64,000 nucleotides of DNA from Ichthyophis bannanicus (Eukaryota > Chordata > Amphibia > Gymnophiona > Ichthyophiidae), in contig CM066031.1 in the NCBI GenBank assembly GCA_033557465.1, forward strand, positions 1,668,362,800 to 1,668,426,799. Direction: 5' to 3'. Position 1 is the stretch's first letter. The number at the start of each line of letters is the position of its first letter. Made by a program: the position numbers and the translations under genes. Positions 43,323 to 54,079 of this stretch are shown piece by piece. A model generated the notes under the pieces. That model saw only the letters and a program-made list of their open reading frames with translations. It searched no databases and had not been told where the DNA came from.

Positions 43323-43609
43323 TTAGTCTTTCTTTATCCATACACTCATTAAGAGGCATGTTTACTAAAAGTTAGTGTATGGTAACATTATGCAAATATT
43401 TATGCAAATGAGACTCCTTATGCAAATGAGGCCCCGCACCGAGTCTCCGCACATGGCCCCGCATCCCCCTTGGGCCGCCCCTGGAACCATGTACAGGAAA
43501 GTAAAAACAGAAGGTTGTCAGCAGAAAATGAACCTGCAGAGCCAAGTCTAAAAATCATAGTGGACTCAAGGGTACCACAGCAGAACAATACAGTTTCAGG
43601 GGCTGGCCC

Positions 43610-43695
43610 TGGACTGGGCTAGCAGAGCTCAAGGAAAGGACATTAACTGGTAAGTAAAATGTCACCTTCCATTTCATCCTGCTAGACCAGTCCAT
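43610..43695. repeat. DIRS copy 2 internal complementary region
   Basis: The left half (AAGGAAAGGACATTAACTGG, TAAGTAAAATGTCACCTT) is the reverse complement of the left terminus at 36610. The right half (TCCTGCTAGACCAGTCCA) is the reverse complement of the right terminus at 58276. Nine bases (CCATTTCAT) between them have no match at the present right end, so that end has lost a few bases. Confidence 0.85.
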
Positions 43696-43859
43696 ATCTT
43701 TTGTCTTATTCTCCATTCTTAGATGTACCAAAGCCATGTCCACCTGCACGTGGACATTCAAGCGGTAATGCTTGCCAAAAGCGAAAAGTAAATCCCATGT
43801 TGCTGCCTGACAGTGTCTGCAGGGGCTACTGAGCTCTGCTATGCCCACAAAGATACCTG

Positions 43860-44200
43860 TGCTCAAGTAGAATGGGCGCACAGACCCTCTAGAACCGGCT
43901 GATTCCACAGCAGATAGGTCGAAGCAATAGTCTCCTTAATCCAGCACTCCAAAGGCGACTTGGCTGCCACTTCACCTTTGGGCAGGCGAGCAAACAGTAC
44001 AAAAAGATAGCTGGACTTACGAAAGAGATTTGTAATCTCCAGGTACCGGAGGAACATCCTCCAGACATCCACCAGATGAAGATACATATCCTTTCCCCAA
44101 CACTGCTCCTTTGGGAAGGAGGGCATGCAAACCACCTGGTTCATGTGAAAGGGAGAAGGCACCTTAGGCAAGAAGGAAGGTACAGGCCGAATGGAAACAG
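43860..44200 (-). pseudogene. DIRS copy 2 tyrosine recombinase fragment
   Basis: The frame 44171-43863 reads SPFHMNQVVCMPSF, then LEITNLFRKSSYLFVLFA, WIKETIASTYLLW and GLCAHST, the stretch just before the H-x-x-R box of DIRS recombinases. The C-terminal His/Arg/Tyr part is missing or scrambled below 43863, and the N-terminal part above 44200 is broken into several frames. Not functional. Confidence 0.8.
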
Positions 44201-44598
44201 TCTTCTCCGAAAAAGACAGAAAAGGATGTCAGCAAGACAGAACTTGCAGCTTGGAAATCCGTCTTGCAGAACAAATCGCGACCAAGAAGACAGTCTTGGG
44301 TGTCAAATTCTTTAAGGTATCATGTGTCAATGACTCAAAAGGGGCTGCCACCACGGCCCTGAGCAGCAGACACAGATCTCAGGAAGGGATCACAGACAGA
44401 AGGGGGTGCAGATGCCGAACCCCCTGGAAGAAAGGTGAGATGTTCGGGTGCAAGGCAAAGACTTGCCCACCACTGAACCCCGAAAACAGGCCAGAGCTGC
44501 CACCTGAGCTAAGTGAAAAGCTCTTCTCTAGGCCATCCTGCAAAGGTCAACAAGGAGGTCACATTGGTCATCTCATGAGCCAACTGCCACACCAGAGT

Positions 44599-46190
44599 TC
44601 AAAGAGGCACCATATCTGTACATATGCTAGCTTGATAGACCTCCTCTGGGGCAGTGAGGAGAGTAGAGATCACTGCTGGAGAGTAGCCCTTATGCGCTAG
44701 CAGTCTCCTTTCAAGAACCATGCCATAAGCAAGAAAAGAGCTGGATCCTGCTGCAATAGCCCCTGAGATGGAGACAGCCAAAGCAGAGGCGCCTGCAAAA
44801 GCCACATCAGGTCTCTCCGCTCTCCATGGCCAATCTGGTGCTACCAGAACAATCTTGCCTGAGTGCTGCTCTATATGCTGAATCACACACTCCATCAGGG
44901 GCCACAAAGGAAACATATACAGCAGCCACTGACTTGACCAAGGCTGGGTCAGGGCATCGATGTCTTTGGACCCCATCTGCATGTGGTGACTGAAGAAGCG
45001 ACAAAATTTGGCACTGGAGCAAGTCGCCATCAGATCCATTTCAGGGTGATCCCAGCGGTGCAGAATCAACTGAACACCTCCTGACTCAACTCCCACTCTC
45101 CAGGATTCAGAGAGTGCCAGCTGAGAAAGTCCGCTTCCATATTGTCCTCTCTGGCAATGTGCTGGGCCAACAAGGCTAGAAGGTTCTTTTCCCCCCAGGC
45201 AAACATGAGATTCATCTCCAGAGGCATCCTGGTCTCCTTCTGCTGCCTGACATAGACTGCCACTGTGGCGTTGTCTGAAAACACTCGAACCACCCGGCCC
45301 TCGATCAGTGACTGGAAAAGCACCTGACCTTGCTTAGAGGTGGTTGATGGACCACACTACTTCCCTGCAGTTCCAACAGCCCTAGGCTGTATGGTCTTGG
45401 CAATAGGCTCCCCGGCCCAAGAGACTGGCATCTGTCAAGAGCAGGATCCAGGAGAAATCGTCCAGTGGTATGCCTTTCCTCAGATGACAGGGTTGCTGCA
45501 ACCACAGCAGGCTGGCCTTCACCATCAACTGGAGTGGAAGCCTGCGCTCGAACACCTGATAACTCAGGGACCATCAAATCAAAAAGGACCACTTGAGTGG
45601 TCGCATGTGAACACGCACCCACGGCACCATCTCTATGGTCGCTACCATCAATACGAGGAGCTGAAGATAATCCTAGACTCTGGGGGCTTGCTGCACACAT
45701 AACAGTACCATGCAATCCAACATTCTTCAGACCTTCTCCTCTGGTAAGAAAGCTCTGTTCATTCGAGTGTCGAAACATGCTCCCAGAAATTTCAAGAACT
45801 GGGAAGGCAAAAGCTGACTCTTTCCATTATTGATCACACCGCTGAGGCTTTCCAAAAAGGACACCACTCGGGATGCCACGTAACACACTTCTGAGAGAGA
45901 AATGGGCTCGGATGAGCCAGTCATCCAGATACGGACGGACATGGATCGCTTGGTGTTGCAGTCGCCACCGCCATGACCTTGAAGAACGTCCTTGCAGCAG
46001 TGGATAGCCCAAAAGGGAGGGAGGCGAACAGATAGTGAGAGCCAAGTATGGCAAAATGCAGATACTTCTGCTGATCCATCTGGATTGGGATATGAAAATA
46101 TGCCTTGGCCAGATCCAGAGAAGCCAAGAATTCCTCTTGGTTCACTGATTGAATCATGGAGTGCAAGGTTTACATCCAGTTCTACCGTTC
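44599..46190 (-). pseudogene. DIRS copy 2 RNase H and RT palm fragments
   Basis: Several frames in order. FLASLDLAKAYFHIPIQMDQ (46166-45921) is the first catalytic region of RT. VRIWMTGSSEPISL (45942-45727) covers the place of the YLDD box. FSDNATVAVYVRQQKE (45323-45066) with HIAREDNMEADFLSW is RNase H. PEMDLMATCSSAKFCRFF with WLLYMFPLWPLMECV (45096-44599) is the conserved block after RNase H. At least five shifts or stops. Confidence 0.8.
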
Positions 46191-46214
46191 TTGGTAAGGG
46201 GGCAGAAAAGCTGC

Positions 46215-47030
46215 ATTGTATACTTTAATACATGGCTCCAAACCTGGTGCAAACAAGAAGGCTTTAGATATATAGGCGACCGGGGAAATAGATGGAACAA
46301 CAAGAGGCTATACTGTGTTGATGAACTACATCTCTCTGCTGCAGGGAAAAGGATCCTAAGTGCAAATTTCAGGCATTTAAACTATGGAAAAGGGGGTGAC
46401 AGATGGAAAACAACAAGTTCAGGACGTCACTTCCAAAAAAAACATAATAACACTGGAAACACCCACAGTATTAACCCACACATCAATGCCAAATGGGAAG
46501 AGGCATGTAAAACAAAATCCATGCATACTACAGGCAATTCAGTCAACAAATGCTGGAAAGCAATGAGCACAAATGCTCGAAGTCTAGCCAACAAGGTTCC
46601 TGACCTGAAAGCCCTAATGGTGGAAATGGACTTGGACATTGTGGCCATTACAAAAATGTGGTTTAACGAGTCGCATGAATGGGATATAGTCATAGCTGGC
46701 TATAAACTATTTAGAAGAGATAGAGAGGGTAGAAAAGGAATAGTAGCCACCCTATATATCAAAAGCAATATTAAAGCTGCTGAAATGCAGGGGACATGGG
46801 GAAAAGAAGAAGTGCTGTGGATTATGTTGGAAAGAGGAGATGACACTGTCATCCAAATTGGTGTGGTCTACAGGTCTCAACTCAAACCGAAGGAATGGAT
46901 AGTGAATTGATTATTGATATTGCAAAGATAGCCATGAAAGGGGAAGTGATCATATTGGGTGACTTTAATCTACCCGATGTGGATTGGAGTATTCCTTCTG
47001 CAGAACTGGAAGGAAGTAAAAAAATTGTAG
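46215..47030 (+). pseudogene. CR1 ORF1 esterase end and apurinic endonuclease
   Basis: One frame (to 46910) runs from ORF1 (WCKQEGFRYIGDRG, DELHLSAAGKRIL, an SGNH-esterase-like C-terminus) into the endonuclease of ORF2 (STNARSLANKVPDL, ESHEWDIVIAGYKLFRRDR). The catalytic Glu of the AITET box is replaced (AITKMW). After a shift, VIILGDFNLPDVDW near 46948-46987 gives the GDFN box. The endonuclease would nick the target DNA for reverse transcription, but this copy is dead. Confidence 0.8.
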
Positions 47031-47666
47031 ATAAGAACATAAGAACATAAGATATGCCATACTGGGTCAGACCGAGGTCCATCAAGCCCAGTATCCTGTT
47101 TCCAACAGTGGCCAATCTAGGTCATACGTACCTAGCAGTATCCCCAAAAGACACAGGTTCCACAATGCTTGTACTGGGTCAAGCATTGATTATCCTGGGT
47201 CCCTTTTTAATAATGGTTTATGGACCTTTCCTCTAGGAACTTGTCCAAACCTTTTTTAAACCCAGCTACACTAACAGCTCTTACTACATCCTCCGGTAAC
47301 AAATTCTACAGTTTGATTACATGTTGAGTGAAAAAATATTTTCTCTTATTTGTCTTAAATAGTTTACCCTGTAGCTTCATTACATGTCCCCTAGTCTTTC
47401 TATATTCTAATAGCGTAAACAATCAATCTACGTTTACCTGTTCCACTCCATTCATTAATTTATAGACCTCTATTATATCTCCCCTCAGCCGTCTCTTTTC
47501 CAGGTTGAAGAGCCCTAACCTTTGTAGCCTCTCTTCATAGGAGTAGCCTTCCATCCCCTTTACCATTTTGGTGGCTCTTCTCTGTACTTTTTCTAATAAC
47601 GCTATATCCTTTTTAAGATATGGTGACCAGAATTGCACACAATATTTAAGGTGCGATCGTACCATG
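47031..47666 (-). mobile_element. CR1 3' end fragment nested in CR1
   Basis: A minus-strand copy of the 3' 640 bases of the CR1 family at 17863. The octamer tail (ATAAGAAC repeats) is at the left, then the 3' untranslated region, then the RT C-terminus in one open frame to 47423. The host CR1 endonuclease resumes right of it (LLRQIVMELIRESSMLDL, LTNRHS). Confidence 0.9.
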
Positions 47667-49225
47667 CCTTCCAAGATGCATTACTTAGACAAATAGTGAT
47701 GGAACTGATCAGGGAAAGCTCGATGCTGGATTTAGTACTCACCAACAGACATAGCGTGTCGAATATGAGCCCATATGAGCAGCAGTGATCACCACACGGA
47801 GTGGTTTGAGATAAAAACCAAGGAGGAGTCCAATCACAGCAAGCTCAAAGTCCTAGACTTTAAAAACGCTGACTTCAGTAAAATGGCCAAGTGCCTGAAG
47901 GAGGAGTTGGAAGGATGGGAGGAGATAAGGGAAGTGAAATTGCAGTGGGCTAAACTAAAGGAGGCAGTAAAAGGGGCAACAGCTACATATGTAAGGAAAG
48001 TAAATAAAAGCAAGAGGAAAAGGAAACCTATTTGGTTCTCCAAAGAAGTGACTGCACAAATAAAGGCAAAAACCACAGCTTTCACAAAATTCAGAGGTTC
48101 GCAAACAGAGGAACACAGAAAAGAATACAGGATAAAACTAAAAGAGACAAAAAGAAAAATAAGGATAACAAAATCCAAGGCAGATGTGAAGTGTACAAAA
48201 CGTTTTTCAGGTATATTCGGGAAAGGAGGAAAATCAGAAGTGGAATTGCAGGGCTCAAAAGTGCTGGAAATGGATTTGTAGAAAGTGACACTGAAAAAGC
48301 ACAAATGCTAAACAAATACTTCTGTTCTGTTTTTACTAAAGAAAATCCTGGAGAAAGCCCACCTGTGATTGACAAGGATACAAATGGGAATGGAGTAGAT
48401 AACACACCATTCACAGAAGATGATGTGTTAGAACAGCTTGCAAAACTGAAAGTGGACAAGGCCATGGGACCGGATGGCATACATCCCAGGATACTGAAAG
48501 AGCTTTGAGAGGTTCTTGCAGGGCCGTTAAAGGATGTTTTTAATAAATCCTTGGAGACAGGAGAAGTTCCACAGGACTGGTAAAGGGCTGATGTGGTACC
48601 TCTTTACAAAAGTGGTGATAGGGAAGAAGTGACAGACTATAGGCCGGTAAGCCTTACCTTAGTGGTGGGAAAACGAATGGAGGCGCTCCTGAAAGAGCGA
48701 ATAGTGGACTTTCTTGTAACCAACAGTTTGCATGATCCAAGGCAACATGGTTTTACCAAAGGACGATCTTGCCAAACAAATCTGATTGAGTTCTTTGACT
48801 GAGTGACCAGAGAACTAGATCAAGGACTTGCAATGGGTGTGATCTACCTATATTTCAGCAAAGCCTTTGATACTGTTCCTCATAGGAGGCTTATCAATAA
48901 ACTCAACAGCTGGGGGATGGGTCCCAAGGTGGTAAACTGGATCAGAAATTGGTTGACTGACAGATGACAGAAGGTGATGGTAAACGGAACTCACTCGGCT
49001 GAAAGGAAGGTGACTAGCGGTGGGCCCCAGGGTTCAGTCCTGGGACCGGTACTGTTCAATGTATTTGTGAGTGATATTGCTGAAAGACTGAATGGAAAAG
49101 TCTGTCTTTTTGCAGATGACAAGAAAATTTGCAACAGAGTGGACTCCCCAGAGGGAGTGGATAATATCAGGAAAAATTTACAAAAGCTGGAAGAATGGTC
49201 TAATGCTTGGCAGTTAAGATTTAAT
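47667..49225 (+). pseudogene. CR1 endonuclease end, linker and reverse transcriptase (first part)
   Basis: It reads the endonuclease tail, a basic linker (VNKSKRKRKPIWFSKEV), TEKAQMLNKYFCSVFT, then KAMGPDGIHPRILKEL, VPLYKSGDREEVTDYRPVSL and HGFTKGRSCQTNLIEFFD. The first catalytic Asp of RT is lost (IYLYFSKAFD near 48843). SGGPQGSVLGPVLFN and LFADDKKIC (about 49111) follow. In-frame stops occur near 48486, 48800 and 48965. It is interrupted at LRFN by the L2 insertion. Confidence 0.85.
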
Positions 49226-50479
49226 TTAATTTAATTTAATTTAATTTAATTTAATTAGCAAGTTTTTTATATACCGCACCTTCCATTGATCAGTTGCGGT
49301 TTACATGGAACAACAGTAAACAAGTCAATGCTGTTTTTACATATAACAATGTGAAACTACAAGAAGTTCAATCTTACAATTAACAGTTGTAAACTATATA
49401 CAAAGAACCGGATTATAACTATATACAAGGTATGTATGTATTCAGAAACATCGGTTTGAGGTTTTAGCACTTATTTCAGTTCAGAAATGGGTTATGTCAG
49501 CTGGTAAAACTATCCTTTTTCTTGTTGAAAAGGTGAGTTCGATAAGGATAAGTAGTATGTTGCGAATAAATGTGTTTTAATTTTTTTCCTGAACTCCATG
49601 ATTTGAGGTAAGGATCTTAATTCCAAAGGAATGTTGTTCCAAGTTATAAGGGCAGCATGAGAGAATGCTTTCTTGTTTGTTGATTTTTTGGCCTTTATAA
49701 ATTCCTTTGGTGTTATTAGTTTATTTAGTTGGTCTCGTCTTTGAAGATTATGATTGGGTTCTTTATTGATAAGGTTATTTAAAGTAAGAGGCGCTGTGTT
49801 ATTTAGGACTTTGTATGTAGTTAAAAGAGTTTTATACTGAATCCGGCATTGAATCGGGAGCCAGTGTAAATATTCTAAAATAGGTGTTATATGGTGGAAT
49901 GGTGGGGCATTTGTGATCGTCCTGGCTGCTGCATTTTGTGCTAGTTGAAGTTTCTTTAAATTATGCTTTGTTACGCCTAGTAGGGTTAAGTTCGCAAAGT
50001 CAAAATGTGGAGTTATTATAGCTTGTATTATACGTTGAAAATCCTGTAGGTGCATTAGGGGGCGGAGTTGTTTTAATACTTTAAGTTTAAACTAAACTTT
50101 TTTTGTTATATTTCGTATGTGTATGTCCATACTGAGGTGTTTGTCTAGTATTACGCCTAGGTAACGTATTTCAGTTTTTATTTTGATATCATTATTTTGC
50201 AATGTAATGTGTGATGGGGGAATGAAAGTTGTGTTTTTAGTTACTATTAGGGCTTCTGTTTTAGCGTGATTAATGAATAAGTTGTTTTCATTTAGCCAAT
50301 TGTTTATTTCATTGAGGCAGGTATTAATTAGTAGTGTAGGAATATTAGGTATTGTGAATGGGACATACATCATTATGTCGTCCGCATAGAGGTGATAGAG
50401 AACATTGAATTTTTAAATATTTGACAGATGTTTTTAAAGTAAATATTAAATAGTAGCGCTGACAGAGCAGAGCCCTGAG
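49226..50479 (-). mobile_element. L2 LINE, 5'-truncated, nested in CR1
   Basis: The insertion is flanked by the perfect 8-base duplication GATTTAAT (49218-49225 and 50480-50487). Removing it restores the CR1 frame (LRFN joined to VKKCSAMHLG). The 3' end carries (ATTAA)n followed inward by the L2 3' untranslated segment shared with 16112 and 56437. Coding remains begin at the truncation point with the PQGSALSALLFN box of RT. Confidence 0.95.
49510..50479 (-). pseudogene. L2 reverse transcriptase C-terminus
   Basis: It starts at PQGSALSALLFNIYF, shifts frame, then reads LYHLYADDIMMYV with the catalytic Asp pair (about 50374-50395), NNWLNENNLFINHAKTEAL and RYLGVILDKHLSM. A further break near 50075 leads to the long C-terminal frame (50055-49510) with LQLAQNAAARTITNAPPFHH, EYLHWLPIQCRIQYK and AALITWNNIPLELR, which identify the L2 clade. 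Confidence 0.9.
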
Positions 50480-51190
50480 GATTTAATGTGAAGAAGTGCA
50501 GTGCCATGCACTTGGGAAGCAGAAACCCAAGGGAACTGTATGCAATAGGGAGTTAGAGGTTGGTGTGCATGGACCAGGAGAAGGACCTCGGAGTGATTGT
50601 TTCAGAGGATCTCAAGGTGGCGAAACAGTGTGAAAAGGCGGTAGCAAAGGCCAGAAGGATGCTGGTTGCATACAGAGAGGAATTACCAGCAGAAAGGAAG
50701 AGATACTAATGCCATTGTACAAGTCGCTGGTGAGGCCTCACTTGGAATATTGTGTTCAGTTTTGGAGACCATATCTCGTAAAGGATATAAAAAGACTGGA
50801 AACGGTTCAGAGGAAGGCAACCAAAATGATTTGGAGCCTGTGTCAGAAGACATATGAGAAGAGACTTGAAGAACTAAATATGTACACTCTGGAAGTGAGG
50901 AAGGAGAGGGAAGATATAAGTCAGATCTTTAAATACTTAAGAGTATTAACGAACAAACAAACCTCTTCCAAAGATGGGGAAGCTGTAAAACTAAAGGGCA
51001 TAACATGAAGTTGCAAGGGGGTAAACTGAAAGGCAACATCAGGAAATTCTTTTTCAATGAAAGAGTGGTGGATGCTTGGAATGCCCTCCCGATGGAAGTG
51101 GTGGGGGCAAATACAGTGATGGAATTCAAAGTGGCTTGGGACAGACACAGTGGATCCCTTTATTGCAACAGGATAAAATCAAAATAATTA
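50480..51190 (+). pseudogene. CR1 reverse transcriptase C-terminus (second part)
   Basis: It resumes after the L2: KKCSAMHLGSRNPREL, QEKDLGVIVSEDLKVAKQC, a shift, then [31 protein letters not shown], a stop at 51006-51008, a further shift, and FFFNERVVDAWNALP. A short 3' untranslated region follows to about 51370. Confidence 0.85.
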
Positions 51191-51343
51191 TAACTCTCTT
51201 ATATCTCAACAAATAGGGGTGATCTACACAGAGCGATGGGTATACCCCTAAACAAAGGCATGGTGAAGGGTGACCTGCACGGAGTGGCAGGGGCACCGAC
51301 TCTTACCGCCTGGCTGGGCAGACTAGATGGACTATACTGGTCT

Positions 51344-51646
51344 TTATCTGCCGTCATAAACTATGTTACTATGTATGTAGAAGGGCAGGATGCATAAGTG
51401 CTCGTTGACCCCCTTGCGATCCAGAATGGGCCGGAAGGAACCATCATTCTGTGGCACCACAAAATAGATGGAGTATCTGTCCTTGCCCCACTCGTCCAGG
51501 GGGATGGGCACCACTGTCTTCAGGCATAGCAACTTTCCCAAGGTGTACCGCACAGCAGCACATTTGATCACAGATCTACAAGGGGAAATGATGAAGGCAT
51601 CGGGAATTGGCTCTTTCCATCCCATAACAAAAAGTACCTCATTCAA
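51344..51646 (-). pseudogene. DIRS copy 2 reverse transcriptase, fingers region
   Basis: The frame reads VPIPLDEWGKDRYSIYFVVP and then QNDGSFRPILDRKGVNEHL, the N-terminal RT block of DIRS elements. The CR1 insertion cuts it immediately after LCILPFYI. Upstream it is cut by the foldback element. Confidence 0.8.
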
Positions 51647-52242
51647 CTCTTTACCAAAGCAATCCAGCTCAGTAATGCTGAAATTGTCACAACATAGCCT
51701 CAGAATTAACCTTAGGCACTAACAGACTCTGGGCTTATTGTATTAATCTCCCAGACATGTGCCGGTTTAACATCAATGGCTCTTGTTGCACAAACAGTAT
51801 CACGGTGTATTTTAAGCAAATAAACGTAATCAAAAAAAGTACTTAGCTCATTCAAAGGCGTAATGCTGACCGTGATACTTCATGGATTTTTTTTGAAAAA
51901 TTTTTTTTTAGTGTTATAAAATTTCTTCCACGTTCAATCAACACTAACACTAAACACTAAAAAAAAAAATTTCAAAAAAAATCCATGAAGTATCACGGTC
52001 AGCATTACGCCTTTGAATGAGCTAAGTACTTTTTTTGATTACGTTTATTTGCTTAAAATACACCATGATACTGTTTGTGCAACATGAGCCATTGATGTTA
52101 AACGGGCACATGTCTGGGAGATTAATACAATAAGCCCAGGGTCTGTTACTGCCTATGGTTAATTCTGAGGCTATGTTGTGACAATTTCAGCATTACTGAG
52201 CTGGATTGCTTTGGTAAAGAGTTGAATGAGGTACTTTTTGTT
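51627..52242. mobile_element. Foldback element with about 290-bp inverted arms
   Basis: Left arm about 51627-51905 and right arm about 51960-52242 are near-perfect inverted repeats (outermost AACAAAAAGTACCTCATTC), with a loop near 51910-51955. It is AT-rich and non-coding. The host DIRS word TCTTTCCATCCCAT.ACA occurs on both sides (51612-51629 and 52293-52310). On the right, about 50 extra bases separate the arm from that word. Confidence 0.85.
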
Positions 52243-52279
52243 GTTGCATAACGATCATTCACGAAGATAGACCCATTTT

Positions 52280-52600
52280 TTATTTTAGAGAATCTTTCCA
52301 TCCCATGACAAAACTGAACTGAACAGTATCTAGCACCCAGCGATCCTCGGTAATCTGGGCCCATTCTTGAAAAAAGAAGTGAAGCCTGCTGCCCACCGGA
52401 GGAACCAGCGAATGGGCCCCCAAACCTTTATTGTGCAACCCAGGAGGGTCCTCCTCTGGAGGCGACCAAGTCCCTGGGCTCATGCGCGCCACAAAATAAG
52501 TCCAAGGCCCTGAAGCAGAGGAGTAGAAAGGTTTTCCAGGTCGGTAATGATGACAGTCCCGAGACCCACTGGAATCAAGCCAGCGCACCCTTGGTGGTCG
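52280..52600 (-). pseudogene. DIRS copy 2 gag/pol junction
   Basis: The frame reads PFYSSASGPWTYFVARM, then PPVGSRLHFFFQEWAQITED and RWVLDTV. The last block is the region just upstream of RT in DIRS elements (compare RWEQITAEQWTLSIIRDVY in copy 1). Confidence 0.75.
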
Positions 52601-52609
52601 GGTAGAGTG

Positions 52610-53985
52610 TCATCAACCCCCCCTGGTGGCCAGTGGCTGCAAGGGCAGGTTGAGCATATTTATTATTTGTGGAGGTTAAAGACCTTTGGAGGCCAGGTGC
52701 ACCCTGGTCTTGGTAGTCCTCCTCCTTATAGGAATAAGTTGTGTAGACCAGAATGGAGGGTAAATAAGGCTTTTATTTCCCCTTTCAAGCACTGAGGTTC
52801 ACTAGGTAACAGAAAATAAGGTGTTCTCCTTCTTTGTCAGGGTTTTTACCAAAGCATAGTTAAACAAGTGAACTGTTACATACCTCACAGCTTCTTGCAA
52901 AAACAACACAGGATTTTCCAAACTTCGGAGCAAAGTAAAATTAGTGAGCTTTTTCTCTTTCGCTCAACATGAACAAAAACAATATCAGAGCTTGTCTAAA
53001 TAAGTTACAGCTCGGGGAGTGACTCAAAACTCCCTGTGACACAAACCGAGCAGTCCATTACTTCTTCCTGGGACAATGTAACTGAGTCCACCAGCTCTAC
53101 CTGCATGGGCTCTGGTTCATTTGTGCCTCCCTCTGTACTTGATCTTTCCCTGGCTGCTGTGGTTTGAAAGTCACTACTTCTCCCTAGCTTCCAGCTAGGT
53201 TGTTCTAGGGCTTTCAGGTAAATAGCAGGGTTTGTCCCTATGCCCCTACATGATGGCTTAAAGAACTCCTGCCCGCTTCCTTTTCTCTCAGACTGGTTAT
53301 CTTGTTTTAAAGACGTTCTAGGAGCTGGGTCTTTCTTTGGGAAAAAATAGTCACCGTACCTTGGCTTCGTGAAGTCAGGGCATCTCTTACTTGCCCACTC
53401 AGGCACCGCTCTCTGGCCACGGTCTCCTTTGCAGACTCCCTCTGGAAGCCTCCTGGATACTGCCTGTCCTCTCTGCAGCTTGGGGAGACCCTGTAAAGAA
53501 TCCAGGCTTCTTGGCTTCTTAGTATAAGTCAATCTCCTGTCAGGACTTTTTCTCCCAGTACCTTTTAATCCTGTTTCAGACCCTCCTGGTGAGCAGAGAC
53601 CTCTCTCCCAGCTGGGTTCTCTCCTTCTGAGCTCTCTGCCTTTGGGATTTCTTCCAAGTGGATCTCTTTCCGGTCTGTCTCTCCCAGGTCTCTCTCTCAC
53701 TCCGGCTCTTTTGGGTCTGCTCCTTTCTCTCTCTCTTTCTGAGCTCTCCTCTGAGCTCCCTGCCGAGGTTCCTTCCTCTCTCCTTTCTTCTGAGTTGGCT
53801 CTCTGCTTATAAAGGCCTTTTACTTTTGAGTTTCCCGGGCTACCCCTCAGGTGGAGCTGATTAGCTCCTGCACAATCAGTACCCGGGTGTGTTAGCTCAG
53901 CCTCTGTAGGTTCATGCCTGCTCCCTCTAGCTGCTTTGCAAGGGAACTGCATCTTCTGCACGTTAGCTGCTTTGTAAGGAACAGC
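52610..53985 (-). mobile_element. LTR-like insertion with a charged open frame, class uncertain
   Basis: DIRS gag homology stops near 53985 and resumes near 52600, so about 1.38 kb is inserted. On the minus strand it has a TATA-like CCTTTATAAGCAGAG near 53805-53820 and AATAAA near 52765. A 318-codon frame (53961-53005) is very rich in Arg, Glu, Lys and Ser. Promoter plus polyadenylation signal without genes suggests a solo LTR, but I could not prove TG..CA ends or a 5-base duplication. Confidence 0.4.
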
Positions 53986-54079
53986 GTTTTTTTTTCTAAG
54001 TTTTTGCTTTCAGTGGCTTCAGCCCTATCACAAGAGGCTGACTCGAAAAGGGCACCAGCCCACTTCACAGGCCCCTTGG

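Larger units (their letters stand above)
36941..43483. mobile_element. hAT-like element with nested Harbinger and MITE
   Basis: The ends are CAGGGCCGGCC (36941) and, inverted, CAGGGGCGGCC (from 43483). They are flanked by a perfect 8-base duplication GAACCATG (36933-36940 and 43484-43491). CAGGG ends and 8-base duplications are hAT hallmarks. Without Harbinger copy 4 (3321 bases) and the 371-base MITE it is about 2.85 kb. It has no recognisable transposase, only a 450-base palindrome, a G-run minisatellite and AT-rich sequence (39170-40001). A right-end fragment of the same family is at 16875-16968. Confidence 0.9.
46190..51370 (+). mobile_element. CR1/L3-type LINE, near full-length, with nested CR1 3' end and L2
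   Basis: An older CR1-like subfamily than copies 1-3, inserted in the RT of DIRS copy 2. It carries the end of ORF1 (esterase-like), endonuclease, RT and 3' end (to about 51370, ACTATGTTACTATGTATG). It is interrupted at 47031-47666 by a minus-strand CR1 3' end and at 49226-50479 by a minus-strand L2. Boundaries are approximate and were set where DIRS RT homology stops and resumes. Confidence 0.8.

Noticed and set aside
47834..48304. 156-codon Phe/Ser/Leu-rich minus-strand frame as a membrane protein
   Set aside because: It is the antisense shadow of the Lys/Glu-rich linker of CR1 ORF2 on the plus strand.
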